In this document: positions 9,745 through 21,834 of the stretch, in pieces | Layout: each line of letters starts with the position of its first letter | Numbering within the stretch: the first letter of the stretch is position 1 | Program-made: the position numbers and the translations under genes | The notes under the pieces: generated by a model | Told to the model about the DNA's origin: nothing | The model's input: only the letters and a program-made list of their open reading frames with translations | Database searches by the model: none | Origin: Chaetoderma sp. LZ-2023a | Taxonomy: Eukaryota > Mollusca > Caudofoveata > Chaetodermatida > Chaetodermatidae | Direction of reading: 5' to 3' | Length of the DNA: 64,000 nucleotides | NCBI GenBank assembly: GCA_034401795.1 | Contig: CM067360.1 | Location: 120,150,609 to 120,214,608, forward strand

Positions 9745-11184
9745 ATGGCTAGACCGAGCAGGGGTAGGCGAGGGGCTGGTGATGACTCTGGATCACACCA
9801 CCCATCATCTGCTCATGCACGCCTGGTTAAGGTATACTACATGGTAATCCAATGTTTTCACCACCTGGGCGTGCTGAACAAGCATCTGGACAGCGACACC
9901 GTGCCAAATGGCCTCGGTCGAAAGGTCAAGAGCTTGACAGACTTCTGTAAACCGGCGATGCCAGATGCTGAGGTCCACTTCGACATTCGTAATGTCAACT
10001 TCGAGTGGGCGAAAACAATGATTAAAACATGGGTTCGCCACTATAACTGTCAACTAGGAGTCCTCCGTTCTGAGCTACTCTCAGCCCAAACTCTTCCATA
10101 TTTAGACCTCGGTCGGGCCAAGTCCACTGCAATCCATTGGGCCAAAAAGAAAATTGGATCACAATGCCATCTCAGCATTTTATGATTTTATTAGACCACT
10201 TGATCCGAATTATAAGCCTGCTACTAAACCACTAAATGTCACCCCTGTTATCAAACCAGTACAAAATGCAAATTTAGTACAATCCGCTCATCCCAAAAAG
10301 CGCTACATTCACCTGTAGAGGCCTCACCACCACTAAAACGTCCAGATAAACGACCGTCTCCCATTAGCTCTCTTCCTGGCACATCCATTGACCACAGTAT
10401 TTACATTCCAGTGGATCGCTCTATGATCCCTCTACCAGACTCACCTCCACCAGCGCCGCCATTCTCTCCTGAGGATTTTCCTCCTCTCCCGCAGAGGGTG
10501 TCAAATTCTAAAGGTGCTAGTAAACAGCCTGGTCCAAGGACCCAAGCTACACCAAAGGTCCCCCAACCACGGTTCACACCATCTCCATGCGCCAGACCAA
10601 AGAAGCCCACACCCTTGGGACAGAATAAGTTCTGGAGATTTAGAAATGAGGCCACCAACAGACCAAATTGGCAACTTCCTACCCTCGACAAAAAGATCTT
10701 GATCGTCGGAGATTCAAACTTGAGTCGGATTAATGTGGATCCCCATCCAGATACTCAGATTGCCTGTTTCCCTGGAGCATCGATTAATGATCTCAGAACG
10801 ATCATTAATAGATACACAGGGAAATTGCAACCTGAGAAAGTAGTCCTCACCATGGGAATAAATGATAGGAATAATCTAATCTCAGCCTCCGAGTATCGAC
10901 TTAGGTTATTATTCAGTATGGTACGAAAGAAATTTCCCAAGTCTATGATCTACTTCACTGAACTAAATTTCTCCGCAACCTCGACCCCTCAGCAAAAGCA
11001 GGCACTCGATGCAATTAATCAGACTGCCGCATCAAGCAAGGCCAAGTCCCCTGAGTCCAAGGTTATTGTCATACCCAGTCTTCCTTCGACAGAATTCGAA
11101 GTGGGCCATGACAATATTCATTGGACTGAGAGGACAGCGAATGACATGTATAATAACTGGCTTGTAGCCCTTAATTTAAACTAA
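9745..11184 (+). pseudogene. PLE ORF1 copy 2, SGNH-hydrolase domain, interrupted
   Basis: Near-identical to copy 1 ORF1. An 11-base deletion after GCCAAAAAG (about 10150), between two AGA microrepeats, shifts the frame and leads to a stop at 10183-10185. A 1-base loss near 10303 (AAGCG-CTAC) and a 12-base insertion near 10340 (GTCCAGATAAAC) follow, so the net change is zero and the downstream frame is the original one. From about 10310 to 11184 the linker and the whole SGNH domain stay open, with GDSN, GIND (the preceding Ile is Met here) and DNIH intact. The full-length product cannot be made; a start at the internal ATG 10411 would give a 257-aa SGNH-only protein. Confidence 0.85.
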
Positions 11185-11213
11185 ACTCGGGTCAAGGTAC
11201 CAACCACCCAGAA

Positions 11214-12454
11214 ATGGGACTGGGTAGTAATATTGTAAACCTAACCGGCTCTGCATTAGGTGAAGCAGAACAGTCACTGCTTAACTTTGGCTTGACATTT
11301 GTCCCAACACCAAAACCTAAAACAGGTTTGGATGCCGATTTAGATAATGGCTTTACTGAAACTGCTGAATTTGGTCACCGTGTGAAATTGGCAGATTTTT
11401 TTCGAAACTCCAATAGTAATATTCCACCATTCATTGAAAAAACCGGCTGGGCTCCAAACTTAAAATGTGTTGACCCAGCAATCGGTGAAAGTATAAAACT
11501 TTACTCTGAACGTATTGAAAATACTACATTTCCAAACGATCAGCAAAATTTATCCTATGAGCAACGCCAGGCCATATTAGGTTTATCTAGAAAAAGTGAA
11601 ATTGTCATCAAACCTGCGGATAAAGGGTCGGCTACTGTAATAAAAGATAAAGACAACTACATCAAAGAAGCGCATAGACAGCTTAGTAATCCGAAGCATT
11701 ACCGAAAACTAAATGAACCACTTTGGCAAAATAACTGTAGCAAATTCAACGAAATTCTCCAAAAAATGGTTGATAGCAAGAAGATAACTGAAAAGCAATT
11801 TAAATACCTGTGCGCAAAAGATGATTCGAAACCACGTACATTTTATCTTCTTCCTAAAATCCATAAGTCTGTTGACTCATGGACCGACCCAATGACACCA
11901 CCAGGGCGACCCATTATTTCAGATTGTGGTTCGGAATCATATAGGATTAGTGAATTTATCGACTACCATCTTCAGCCAATTGCAAATAGACATTTTAGCT
12001 ATCTGAAAAACACTGAAGACTTCCTAGTCCAGGTCTCTAAGATCTCGGTCCCTCCAAATTCATTCTTAATTACAATGGACGTCGATGCTATGTACACAAA
12101 CATTGACATCGAAAAGGGTCTAAATTCAATTCGTAGAGCGTTTGCCGACTATCCTGACACAAACAGGCCCGACAGAGAAGTAATAGCTCTAGTAGAGCTT
12201 AGTCTGAAGGGCAATGACTTTGAATTTGCTGGTGAAATTTTCCAACAAATTTGTGGCTGTGCAATGGGTAAGCGTTTCAGCCCAGGTTTCGCTAACCTTT
12301 ACATGGCAGAGTGGGAAAAGGAAGCACTCGAAAACTGTCCAAATCAGCCGCTCATTTACCGCAGGTACCTCGATGATATTTTTATGATCTGGCAACATAG
12401 TAAGGAAGCATTTACCGAATTTCTGGCCATTCTGAATAATCATGATCCGAATAT
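11214..12454 (+). pseudogene. PLE ORF2 copy 2, reverse transcriptase truncated after motif C
   Basis: Open for 414 PLE-derived residues without the frameshift seen in copy 1. KPADKGSATVI at about 133-143, YLLPKIHK at 211-218, GRPIIS at 231-236, motif A DVDAMYTNID at 289-298, motif B CAMGKRFSP at 349-357, and YLDD at 385-388. After DPNI (residue 414) the frame runs for 44 codons through the unrelated A repeat and stops at 12590. Thumb and endonuclease are absent, so it is not autonomous. It serves as a reference for the ancestral frame at the copy 1 break. Confidence 0.93.
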
Positions 12455-12900
12455 TCAGCCAGCATATTATATATTTGAAACGATTTTGTTCGCATCGGTT
12501 ATAAAACGCACACACCAGAGCGAAATTTGTATTATGGTCCAGAGCATTCATTTTATTGAGTGCCATTTAATAATGGCATATTTATACTAGCTGTGCCATC
12601 AACAATGGATATCAGTCCATGTATTGAAGATGACAGGTTAGAGAGACGCTAACTGTGATGAATGAAATCGTGGTGTGTGTCTGTTACGACATAAGCATTT
12701 AGCAACAAATGATGTAGAAATACTATATAAAACGAACTGTGATGCACAACTCGCATACATACTTTCCATTGACTCCACATAAATGAACACTGTATGCCTC
12801 AGAGGTCTCGTCACAGCAATGTCAATAGTGTATGCTGTGATTGCATATTGATTGCTGCTCTCACAACAGCTTATTGTGTGCATGTATTTGTCATCCACAC
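12455..12900 (+). repeat. Dispersed 'A' repeat block, copy 1 (abuts PLE)
   Basis: Starts TTCAGCCAGCATATTATAT and continues through GAGTGCCATTT and TGTGCCATCAACAATGG, then AACAAATGATGTAGAAAT and TTTCCATTGACTCCACATAAA. The same ordered words occur at 15.5, 29.7, 38.9 and 48.8 kb. Non-coding; small ORFs here are not conserved between copies. Confidence 0.75.
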
Positions 12901-13014
12901 ATCATGTCTTTGCAAAAGCTTGACTACATCGACACCTTCTTATCCTCTGACTCAGGCTTGGCCCGTCCACCTCCTAACATTGTCTCCCCTTCTTGCTTTT
13001 ATTTACAAACTACC

Positions 13015-13119
13015 CAGATAATGCAGCTTACTGGGCTGGTGCTGGGCCGATACCGGGCCGATACTCAAAGTATCGGCCCGGTATTGGCCCAGCATCGGCC
13101 CAGTAAGCTGCATTATCTG
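13015..13119. repeat. 105-bp near-perfect palindrome (MITE-like hairpin)
   Basis: Two 51-base arms with three mismatches around a 3-base CAA loop; ends CAGATAATGCAG / CTGCATTATCTG. Each arm carries GGGCCGATAC twice. Weaker half-copies (TTGGCCCAGTAGTGG...TTACATTATC) occur at about 38020-38075 and 47900-47945. It is much more GC-rich than its surroundings. Probably a foldback element. Confidence 0.85.
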
Positions 13120-13955
13120 CGTATGTCACCATCTGGCAAGATAGTCAGTTAGAACATCACTATTTATTTATAAGCAATGTCTTTAGGGAAAAAAAGGAAA
13201 AACTAATCGGAATGATCCCATCTGCCACTCAAGTATATGATGTCATATTAAAATATGTAGCAGTTTAGCTAATGTCACGATTAAAATACAGTGTATTCCA
13301 AACCTAACCTTCAATTCCATAGTGCAGAAAATCACCAATGCTCTCCCACTCTACGTATGGCTGCATGTTCCACTTCACGTTGTATTCACACCATCGCAGG
13401 TTAATACTGCACACACACACCCCACCCCCACCCACTGCAATGCGTCATCATGAAACGGTAGCCAATGAGTGTAACTCCCAGCTGTGTTGGTGTTGTTAAT
13501 CTGCCAATGGCAGCAATATAGTCTCCATATAAAATCTAAATTAGCGGCAATAAAGCTACTCTGAACCCAGTAATTCTACCAACATCAAATTCAGAAAGTG
13601 GTCATCTTGTATTTCAAACGTAATTTAGGATGAGCATGATGAACATGTGCATGTGGTTACAGAAGCAACACAGTCATTGTTGTTTCCAACTTTCAATGTG
13701 GGAAAGCCAAGATGCATATTGTAAATCTTTTGGAGATATAGCTATTATATGTATATGACCATGATGCAAAGCTTTCATTTTGCAAAAAAGAGTAAAAAAT
13801 TCAATAAGGTGATTCATAGCGTAAGATATTTATACATGCTCACATTTTTGAAAAAAATTGTTAGGGTGCCTATGTGACTTACTAGGTTAAGTTCTAACTA
13901 TTTACCAACCAATTGGCAAACAATACCCACCCAGTTCTCCAGAATTGCCTTGGAA
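13120..13955. other. Intergenic, no gene seen
   Basis: AT-rich unique-looking sequence with a CACACA/CACCCC run near 13410-13435. No convincing coding frame, RNA gene or element end. Confidence 0.5.
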
Positions 13956-13958
13956 TAG

Positions 13959-14115
13959 CCTAGTAAGTACAACGTCCAGTACACATTACAATGGATAGAC
14001 CTAGTAAGTCGATTAACCAATCAGATTGTCATTGAAAAACATAGCAAGTACATTCTTGCACAAACAACACAATGGATAAACCTAGCAAGTCCAATAACTA
14101 ACAAATAGCATGGAG
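13959..14115. repeat. 41-bp diverged tandem repeat (CCTAGYAAGT spacing)
   Basis: CCTAGTAAGT at 13959, CCTAGTAAGT at 14000, CATAGCAAGT at 14040 and CCTAGCAAGT at 14081 are spaced 41, 40 and 41 bases. Units 1 and 3 share more sequence (ACACATTACAATGGATA against ACAACACAATGGATA), so the ancestral period may be about 81. Confidence 0.7.
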
Positions 14116-15035
14116 CTATCAAGTGAACTATTAGAGATTTGTTCCTGCAGAAAAAACCCTGGTGTGCATGTATGCGTGCATGTGTGTGCTAATATGTGTT
14201 TGCGAGATATCATGGATGGATTTGTGCTTGCCACTAAATCAATTCCACACAATTTGCAGTACATTACCACCTGCATTTGTTAAAGTGTTATTTCAGAGAA
14301 AGAACAACACCTCAACGTCTCGAGAAAGTGTGACTAGAGGACTAGAAACCAACCAGGGAGGGAGAATCTGCATGCAGTTGACATGCAGAAGGCTATTATA
14401 TTGCTGACGCTAACGATCAAGGAACATTTCTTTATGGGCAGATTAGTCGTATTCAATAAGACATTAGCAGCTGTTACCCAGGAGATACGCTCTAATGTTG
14501 TGCTGTGGCATGGTGCAAATTAATGTGTCGGTGGAAGACCATTGATGTAACCTCGACATTTACTATAAAGATCATCCAACTTAGCTCAACGTGTTGTGAA
14601 TATAGTTGCCGTGGCCAAAATAAGAGCTGCGTTTGCTGCGCAAATGCTCAGTCAGAACTAGAATAAGGTCCATCATAATACCATGAAATGGGCATACATT
14701 TACGAAGGTTGCTTCCGTTCATGGATCAATTGATAATAAGATGGCGAAGATTGCAGTAATGCGCGCATTTAATGATTCTGTTGGTCTAAGTGAATCAGCA
14801 GACAAATCTCATGAATCATCAGGATATCCGCGGCACTGAGTCAGGGTGTCACACTAGGGAAACAGACATCGCATAGTGTTGCCATTGGTTGCTAACATTA
14901 GTAAGGTTGTAATCAAAAAGGGATCGGAGTCCATGCTTTACACATTTGGGTTTGGTGGCGACAGCAGTGTGCTGCTTTTCCTCAAGTGTACGTTTGACAT
15001 GAATCGATTTCCTCCAAGAAATTGTGAGTTTCCTG

Positions 15036-15036
<1 letters not shown>
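14116..15036. other. Intergenic, no gene seen
   Basis: Short TG-rich stretch at 14160-14200 (TGCATGTATGCGTGCATG) like those in other repeat blocks. No supported coding region. Confidence 0.45.

Positions 15037-15111
<75 letters not shown>
15037..15111. repeat. (TA)n microsatellite
   Basis: About 74 bases of pure TA; the IY-repeat reading frame across it is an artefact. Confidence 0.97.
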
Positions 15112-15114
<3 letters not shown>

Positions 15115-15419
15115 AGTTGTCTAACATGTAAAGTTCATTCCTGTTACTCTTATGATTGTTTCTTTATACAACTTCGGTGAGCATCACTTGTGTTTATGAT
15201 TACATCTTATATAATCAAACTTTGTTCTTACTAGGTTGTTAAAATAAAAATGCATGCAATTGTTCTAGAAAATACCATGGAAAAAATAGTAAGTCACATT
15301 ACACACCTTTAATCATGAAATGGGAGGATATCATTTATTGAATGTTAAATGTCTTCATAATAAAACAGTTCCACCCATTAAGTTGGAATGTTCAGCTATT
15401 GGGGCATTAAGGCACGACA

Positions 15420-15860
15420 ATTTGACGTTTTCTTAATTATCTTTGAGTCAACATAATATCAGTTGCTAGGTTTTTCCTTTTGGCGGCAGTAGTGTAATTC
15501 AGGCACGGTATTATGCATTTGAAATGATTTAGTTCTCATCAATCATAGCAATGCATACCCCAGGCCGAATACTTTATTAAGGTTCAACGCTTTCCTTGTA
15601 TTGAGCACCAGTTGATTGGAGTAGATCTATACTTGCTGTGCCACCAACAACTGGTATTACTCCAGTGATTGTGTATAGCAGTTTGGAGAGAATCTAACCA
15701 CGAGACTGAAATCCGTAATTGTGTAGCCTAGGATATGAGCATTTCGGAGCAAATGATGTAGAAATGTTATATCTAGCAAACTGTGAGGCGCAACCCAAAC
15801 ATGTCGCCCTGTATGCTGGATATACAAAAAATAACGAAAATCCGGCATTTAAAACAAAAT
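15420..15860 (+). repeat. Dispersed 'A' repeat block, copy 2
   Basis: GGTATTATGCATTTGAAATG, CAATCATAGCAATGCATAC, TTGTATTGAGCACCAG, GTGCCACCAACAACTGG and GCAAATGATGTAGAAATG occur in the same order as in the other copies. The 3' part is shorter than at 39 or 49 kb because the next tandem repeat interrupts it. Confidence 0.75.
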
Positions 15861-15914
15861 AAGATACTATGAGGATGAGGGTCCACAGTTTCAGAATTCG
15901 CATGATTTATCATT

Positions 15915-16690
15915 ATCCCCACGTTTCAACAACAACGTCGGGGTTATTTTAATCGTCTCCGTCCGTTTTTCCGTCTGTCCGTCCATCCGGCACGCTATCT
16001 CCTCCCAAACAATTGGGTGAAATTGAATACAATCTGATAAGTGTGTTAACCATATGATTCCGCTTTGCAAGACGATATTTAGATTTCGCTCCGGTCCCAT
16101 GGGGCGTGGCAAGGGTCAAAGAGTTAAATCAGTTTTAACGCAACTTCTCTGAAATCGTTAGACAGAGCTCAAACAAATTTGGTAACTGCGTTACCCATAT
16201 AATTGTGGAGTGCACGAGGCTATTTAGATTTGCCTCCGACCCCAGGGGGTTGGGGAATGGTCAAAACGTCAAATTTTAACCTGCGGAAATTGATTGTAAT
16301 GCATCTCCTCCGAAACCGTTGACAAAATTCAATGTGGAGTACATGAGTACATTTACAGTTGGCCCCGACCCCAGGTGTGGGTGGGGTGCGGTGTGTCAAA
16401 AGTAAAACATTGATTGTAATGCAACTCCTCTGAAACTGATGTACGGAATTCAACCACATTTAGTATGTCAGTTACCCATACCAATGTGGAGTGGGTGAGC
16501 ACATTTAGATTTGGCCTCGGCCTCAGGGTGTGCGGGATGTAGTAAAAAGGTCACGCAATTGATTGTAATGTAACTCGTCTGACACTAGTGCGAAAGGACG
16601 TTGACATTTGGCTCCACCCCAGGTGGTAGGTTGTAGAGTGTGTCAAATGTTCAAAGCGGTGAACATGGGGATTTGCGATGATGCGTCATC
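15915..16690. repeat. Degenerate 120-160-bp tandem repeat (about five units)
   Basis: Recurring words are GTAATGCAACTCCTCTGAAAC, GTTACCCATATAATTGTGGAG and CATTTAGATTTGGCC followed by GACCCCAGGG. Unit starts fall near 15985, 16135, 16293, 16413 and 16560. The left edge has TCCGTCCGTTTTTCCGTCTG-type pyrimidines. It lies inside the larger repeat fabric and is seen once in this window. Confidence 0.75.
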
Positions 16691-16699
16691 GACCGATCA

Positions 16700-18860
16700 C
16701 TCTAGTTTTCATTGAAATTCTAGACACACAGACATGTACATGAGTATGCCCACAAACAACTCTAACCAACATTCCTGCTCCAATTCCCACAACATCTTGA
16801 TCGATTCACTCACAGCTGTTAGAGTAGGCTACCAAACGCCTTATCAAATAAAAGGGGGTTGGACCAAATAGGACCAATGTCAATCAACAAGGTATTAATT
16901 ATAAGACTCTCATCAGTGTACTGCATTCACTGATCGTGAACGAGGCGATATAGTAGAACTCTATTCAGCATTTACCGAATTCAACGATAAATCCCATGTA
17001 CTTTAATCGCAGGGCAAACAAACAGAAACTCCATTGAATGTTTTTAAAATTAATATGACTGGAAGCTACTGCTACTTTAGGCAGCAATGGTTCCCTGTCG
17101 TATTAAATAAAACATATTCGCCAGAATATGCCAGACATTGTAAAGAATTTACTTTTCTCCGCGATTTGTGGTTGAAAGGGTAAAGCAGACATATACAACC
17201 CTACCAAATGTCATGCCTTTGCTCTAAGATGTATTATCGAACTATCGAACAGTGATCTGATATCGTCTTGAATGATATTGCATATGTATCCACACACTGC
17301 TCAGTACGGATTGCTCGCCGTGCGGCATTCATCTAATAATATTGTGGTATACAATATAAAGATGTGTGATCTCGTTGCTTCTGCCACATTTAGAAAGAAT
17401 AAAAAAAACTAGGAGACGAATGAGTGCTAGAGCGTGGATTCCAATAGCACGTGTAAGGAAGCGTCCGTATTTATAGGTACTACAGTACATATTCCGATAA
17501 ATGTAGGAAATATAGTAAATCATTGGGCCCAGGTTTATACTAATTGCTATTGTCTAACGATGGTGATACAGGTAATCAGTCCGACAAATTTCAAAATAAT
17601 CAATATAATATGCATTTACTCCTCCTGCATATTGGTTTGTTGGTAGTTCGGAGTCGACGGGTTACATTATATCGAAAATACGCTTTGAAAATAATTTTTT
17701 TGACAAGCATTATCAAACCTCTATTTGGCAACTGTCTTTGTTAATGCGGCACGCATGTATGTGGTTGTAGACTGCGTGCTTACTCGCTGTCACACTTAAT
17801 TTAATTAAAAGAGATGTCAGTGAATTCAGCAAAGCATCTTCTCAGACACACAATGGATACCTCCAGTCAGCAATTCAGCGCTCTTCTTTAACTAAGTTCA
17901 ACTGCACCCAGTGAAATTAGTTTCAAAATATTCAACAGAATTGTATTGAATACCAAAGACATACACAATCCATACACAATTGCTTAGACCGTCATCAATG
18001 AAGCGGCTGTGACGAACTTACCTACGCCATTCATGACCTAACTTAGTACGGCGTAAGCCTAGACGTCACGTAGTTGATTATGGCATCATATGATTCTTGG
18101 ATACATTAGAAATGTCCATCGACAATATATAAAGATGCGCTTTAGGTCATCGGAAAAAAAAAAAGTTTGGCATGATCATGTCAGCTGTCAAACACCCAGC
18201 TCAATTCTGTCTGGCTGTATGTATGCCCCTATGCATGTACATATCTTTGCTGAACATCAACAATAGCACAGCCACTACTCAAGCCATGCGAGTCGAAATC
18301 ACAATCTCAAAAATGTCCTGATTTTGGTATTGTTTTCACTCGCTCAAGAAGAACAGTTTACAGTTGCAGTGTATGTGTGTACGTGTATGCATAGATGAGG
18401 AGTACATATGCACGCGTGCGGTATATGAGCGGATGCGTGATCATGTGTGCGCAAATGCATGCATATGTGTACTTTAGCGTATGCGTTACCATTGTTTCAT
18501 GGAAAACCAGAATTTTCCAAATCTGATAAATAACATGGCACTATATTTGCTGCAAACTAACATGGGTAACAAGATAGCCATCATCAATATGTATACGTTA
18601 TCATAGAGATGACTGGGCTATTATGCTCAATAATTCCATCGATATGATTTGATATCGACAGACAGCAGAAAGCAAATTCTACTGCAATCAGTGCTGCAAT
18701 CGACTACTATTCTGTCATATTAATTGAAATGACTCCTTGATGGACCCCTACAGTAATGGACACACAGACTAGTGTTGATGTCTCCGATACAAATACGAAG
18801 GACAGGACCATATGTCGACATAGCCGCTTCTATAAATGAGTGTAAACATACATAATCGGC
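16700..18860. repeat. Long non-coding repeat block, homologous to about 55690-56360
   Basis: Shared ordered words with the 55.7 kb region: CACGCTCCAATTCTCATAAC-like, TTCACTGATCGTGAACGAG/TCTCTGATACCGAGCTGGAC, a TGCGTG-rich stretch, CATTGTTTCATGG/CATTGTCCTATGG, and AAGATAGCCATCATCAATATG. Contains a palindrome-core remnant at 17010-17070. No coding region. Confidence 0.6.
17900..18118 (-). mobile_element. Palindromic MITE family C, truncated copy
   Basis: TTAGTTTCAAAATATTCAAC at the left and GTAGTTGATTATGGCATCAT plus GGATACATTAGAAATGTCCA at the right match the reverse-oriented copy at 58528-58809. The terminal repeat is decayed. Confidence 0.55.
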
Positions 18861-18869
18861 GGCAAATGG

Positions 18870-19964
18870 GAAAGCTAATATCTCGTGAATCCATCCTTGA
18901 GGATACACTGTGAAAGTTACAGCAGGAACAAAACATAGCGACGGATAATCCCTTGCGCAAAACTCGCTATCATAACTTTATTTTGAATCTAATTACGTGC
19001 TCTCATGATAATTTATGATAGGTTTATGCAGGCTGGGATGTTCGTTAATCGGCAACAGCTTGAATACATACAAAACCTTTACTGGAGATGGCAAGATTTG
19101 TTTTAGAGCATTGGATTACCGCTGATTAGAAAAAGACTTAGCTAGCACAATCGTTGGCATTACCTATATGTATGGTGCGAGACTATGTATGCGCGCATGT
19201 GCGTGTATGTGTATGCATGTTGGTGCAGCACATGTGTATGGGCGTATGTGTGTGCACGTGAATGTGTGTGCCCGCGTGTGTGGTTGTGCAATTTAAGATA
19301 TACGCTACTTCTTTTCGGGATGCCATTCAATTCAATGATGGTGCCTTACATTTCTCAGGTCAGCATCAGGGTCAGTGTTTAACTATACAAAGGACCATAT
19401 ATTCATGTTGTTTACTGTCCGAAATGGGATACCTAGAGAATTTTATAGACTTGCTGGGGTATGGAAAAGTATACCCCTCTCAACTTAAAGCTATCTCACT
19501 AGCAGGTGGTCCTTGCCAATAATGTTGTGTTTTGTGTCTATTGCATGCACCTTCCACTGTGTTTTTACCTCTCGGCCTCAATTTGTATCTAAAATTATAA
19601 TATTAACATGGCCCCCAACATGCTTCACATCCACTTTGTCTGGTCATGTTGTCTATCATTTCCTCAAATACTAAATCCACATCCCTGACTCTGTGGTTTA
19701 GCAGCACACACAACATTCGTAGTCTGGTTCACCTTCAATTTTAATCAAAATTACCTCATCAATTTTCGAGTAGCAATGCAGATGTCTTAATTAAATAAAT
19801 GCAGATCGGGTTGCATCAGCTAAAAGAAATCTTAACACCTTGGCTTAAATATTACAAATCTGGCATAAGCTTACATCATTTCCTGATCCGAAACGAGACG
19901 GTACACTGAGATGAAATTGCTTCCAGGATTCAATCACACCCTAACACACCTCACATACCATCTT

Positions 19965-20005
<41 letters not shown>

Positions 20006-20640
20006 TGTGCGTGAATGTATGCGTGCCTGGATGCGTGCGTGTGCGCACGTGCATGCGTGTGTGCGTTCATGCACGTGTGCGTGCGTGTGTATGTGTATGT
20101 TTTCTGTGTTATGGACTGATGGACAACCACCTGCAATTACACAAATACAATTATTTTGAATTCCTTATGTATATAAAGCCTACTTTCGCTGACTTTGTTC
20201 AGTACTATTTTCTCAATATCTGATACATTACAATGAAGTCAAGAATTAGCATCCACGAAAAGCCCGTCACGAGACACTCACTGTGAGCAAGTCGGCCGTT
20301 TCAAAGTCGTTGAAAGCTCTACATATTCCTTTACGGAAATATATTTGTCAATTTGTGCCGATTTTCGATCACAGTCTAATTATTAGCAATCAAGTGGACA
20401 CTAGAAATCGAGGCGAATGTATTCCCTGATCAGAATTAGCACGTGTGTTTCTATCTTTAGATACTACGCATTTCAAGATCCTGGCGGTCCCTAACTCAAT
20501 TTTACAACTAAAACAGTATATTATTCTCCATGAAATAAAACCAACATCCGTTAAGTTTCATATCGTTTCATTACACCTAGATACGCAATTTAAATATCTC
20601 AAAGTATACAATGTTAGCAGTTTTATTCTCAAGGAATTTG
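18870..20640. repeat. Long repeat block with GT-rich stretches, homologous to about 39990-40640
   Basis: CATTTCTCAGGTCAGCATCAGG at 19350 matches CATTCCTCAGGTCAGGGCCAG at 40355, followed in both by ATTCATGTTG/ATTCGTGTTA and an ACTGTCC/ACTGTAC stretch. Further on, CACAGTCTAATTATTAGCA matches CACAGTCTAATTCCTAGC. TG/TGCG-rich runs at 19185-19285 and 19964-20100. No supported gene. Confidence 0.6.
19964..20100. repeat. (GT)n and TGCG-rich microsatellite
   Basis: Pure GT to about 20000, then TGCGTG-rich imperfect sequence. Its ORFs on both strands are artefacts. Confidence 0.95.
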
Positions 20641-21830
20641 GTTTGAATATATACCTTTAATCTTTGCCACTCAGATGTCAATATTCTTTCATTCACTATG
20701 GCAATAGCAATGAAACGGGTATACATTGCTCAACACATTTGGTGGACGATGTTTCTGTCTACCAAGTTTGTTGGACAAAATAACACCAGCACAGCTTTTA
20801 ATTTAATTAAAATATTACACATTTTAACATCAGTGCTGTAAGGGTTAACGAGGCCCGTTTGGTGTGCAAGGATATCTTGGAAGTTGAAGTACTGCAAAAT
20901 CAGGATAAAGTCAAGATATAGGGTACGCAGCTTTGCCATAATGCATAGTATCTCATGATATCAGTGGGAGTTGAGAAAACGGAAGCATTCGATCTTTCGC
21001 TTAAGCATCTGACATCATGATCACATACATCATGTTTTACCTGCCGTCACAATCAAAATTACTTTTCTTCGTAAACAAAATAGAAACTTCCGTCACAAAG
21101 GTGTATGAATAGTATTCTCTTAATCCATCCTTTGTAAACACAACTGTGCAGTGGTCTTCTACATGACTATTTGAAAGGCCTATAGAAGAGTATTTTTTTT
21201 AATTTAACAATAGAATGATGGACTCGGTAACCGAGTCGAGTGGTAAGTTTTCAAAGATACCCTTCTCTCTGACTGGAGATAGACAATGGCTAAGTAAACA
21301 CTTTATTTGTCTTTATCATTACCCCTTTCAGGTTCAAGCCGGCGAAAGCAAATTCATTTGTAAATTTACAAAAATAGTCTTCGAAAATTTAAATATCGTG
21401 AGGAATATTGACCATCAATATGTTTAGACATATCAAGTAGTATTTGTTAGCGCTGTGGGTGCTGTTGACTCAATAGGGGTTAAGAACGTATACACTAATA
21501 AACATTATGTTGGATTTAAAAAAATTAAAATTAGTCAAAGTTGTTTTAAAATCAGCAAAGATTCAGCTGTATATTATTCAACTTGACATTTAGATTCTGC
21601 GGTTTCAGGTCTGTCACAAATATATACAAATAGTTTTCTTTGAAGCGTGTACACGTTATTAAACATTCCATTGAATTTTTGAAAATGAAAATTAATCAAC
21701 TTTGTTTTAAAATCTGCGATGGTTTACCTGTATAATATTTACGTTGTAATTTTGATTTTACGGTTTCAGATTTCAGAAAATGTGCTTTTAAACATTTGCC
21801 AAAATAGTGTTAACTAATATAAGTAACAGT
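20640..21830. other. AT-rich repeat-derived sequence, no gene
   Basis: Contains two diverged direct copies about 150 bases apart (21500-21625 and 21650-21780) sharing AATTAATCAACTTTGTTTTAAAATC-like and GGTTTCAG words. Also a palindrome core GACTCGGTAACCGAGTC at 21221-21237 with flanks of the TTAACCC MITE family. Confidence 0.55.
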
Positions 21831-21834
21831 TTGA

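Larger units (their letters stand above)
7311..12454 (+). mobile_element. Penelope-like retroelement, tandem unit copy 2, 3'-truncated
   Basis: Same order as copy 1 from leader to the reverse-transcriptase domain, then identity stops abruptly at 12454 (copy 1 reads ATATCAAGC, copy 2 ATATTCAGCC). From 12455 the sequence is the unrelated dispersed 'A' repeat. The RT thumb, GIY-YIG domain and 3' UTR are missing. PLEs are usually 5'-truncated, so a 3' truncation at the genomic junction suggests a permuted insertion or a later deletion. Confidence 0.9.
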
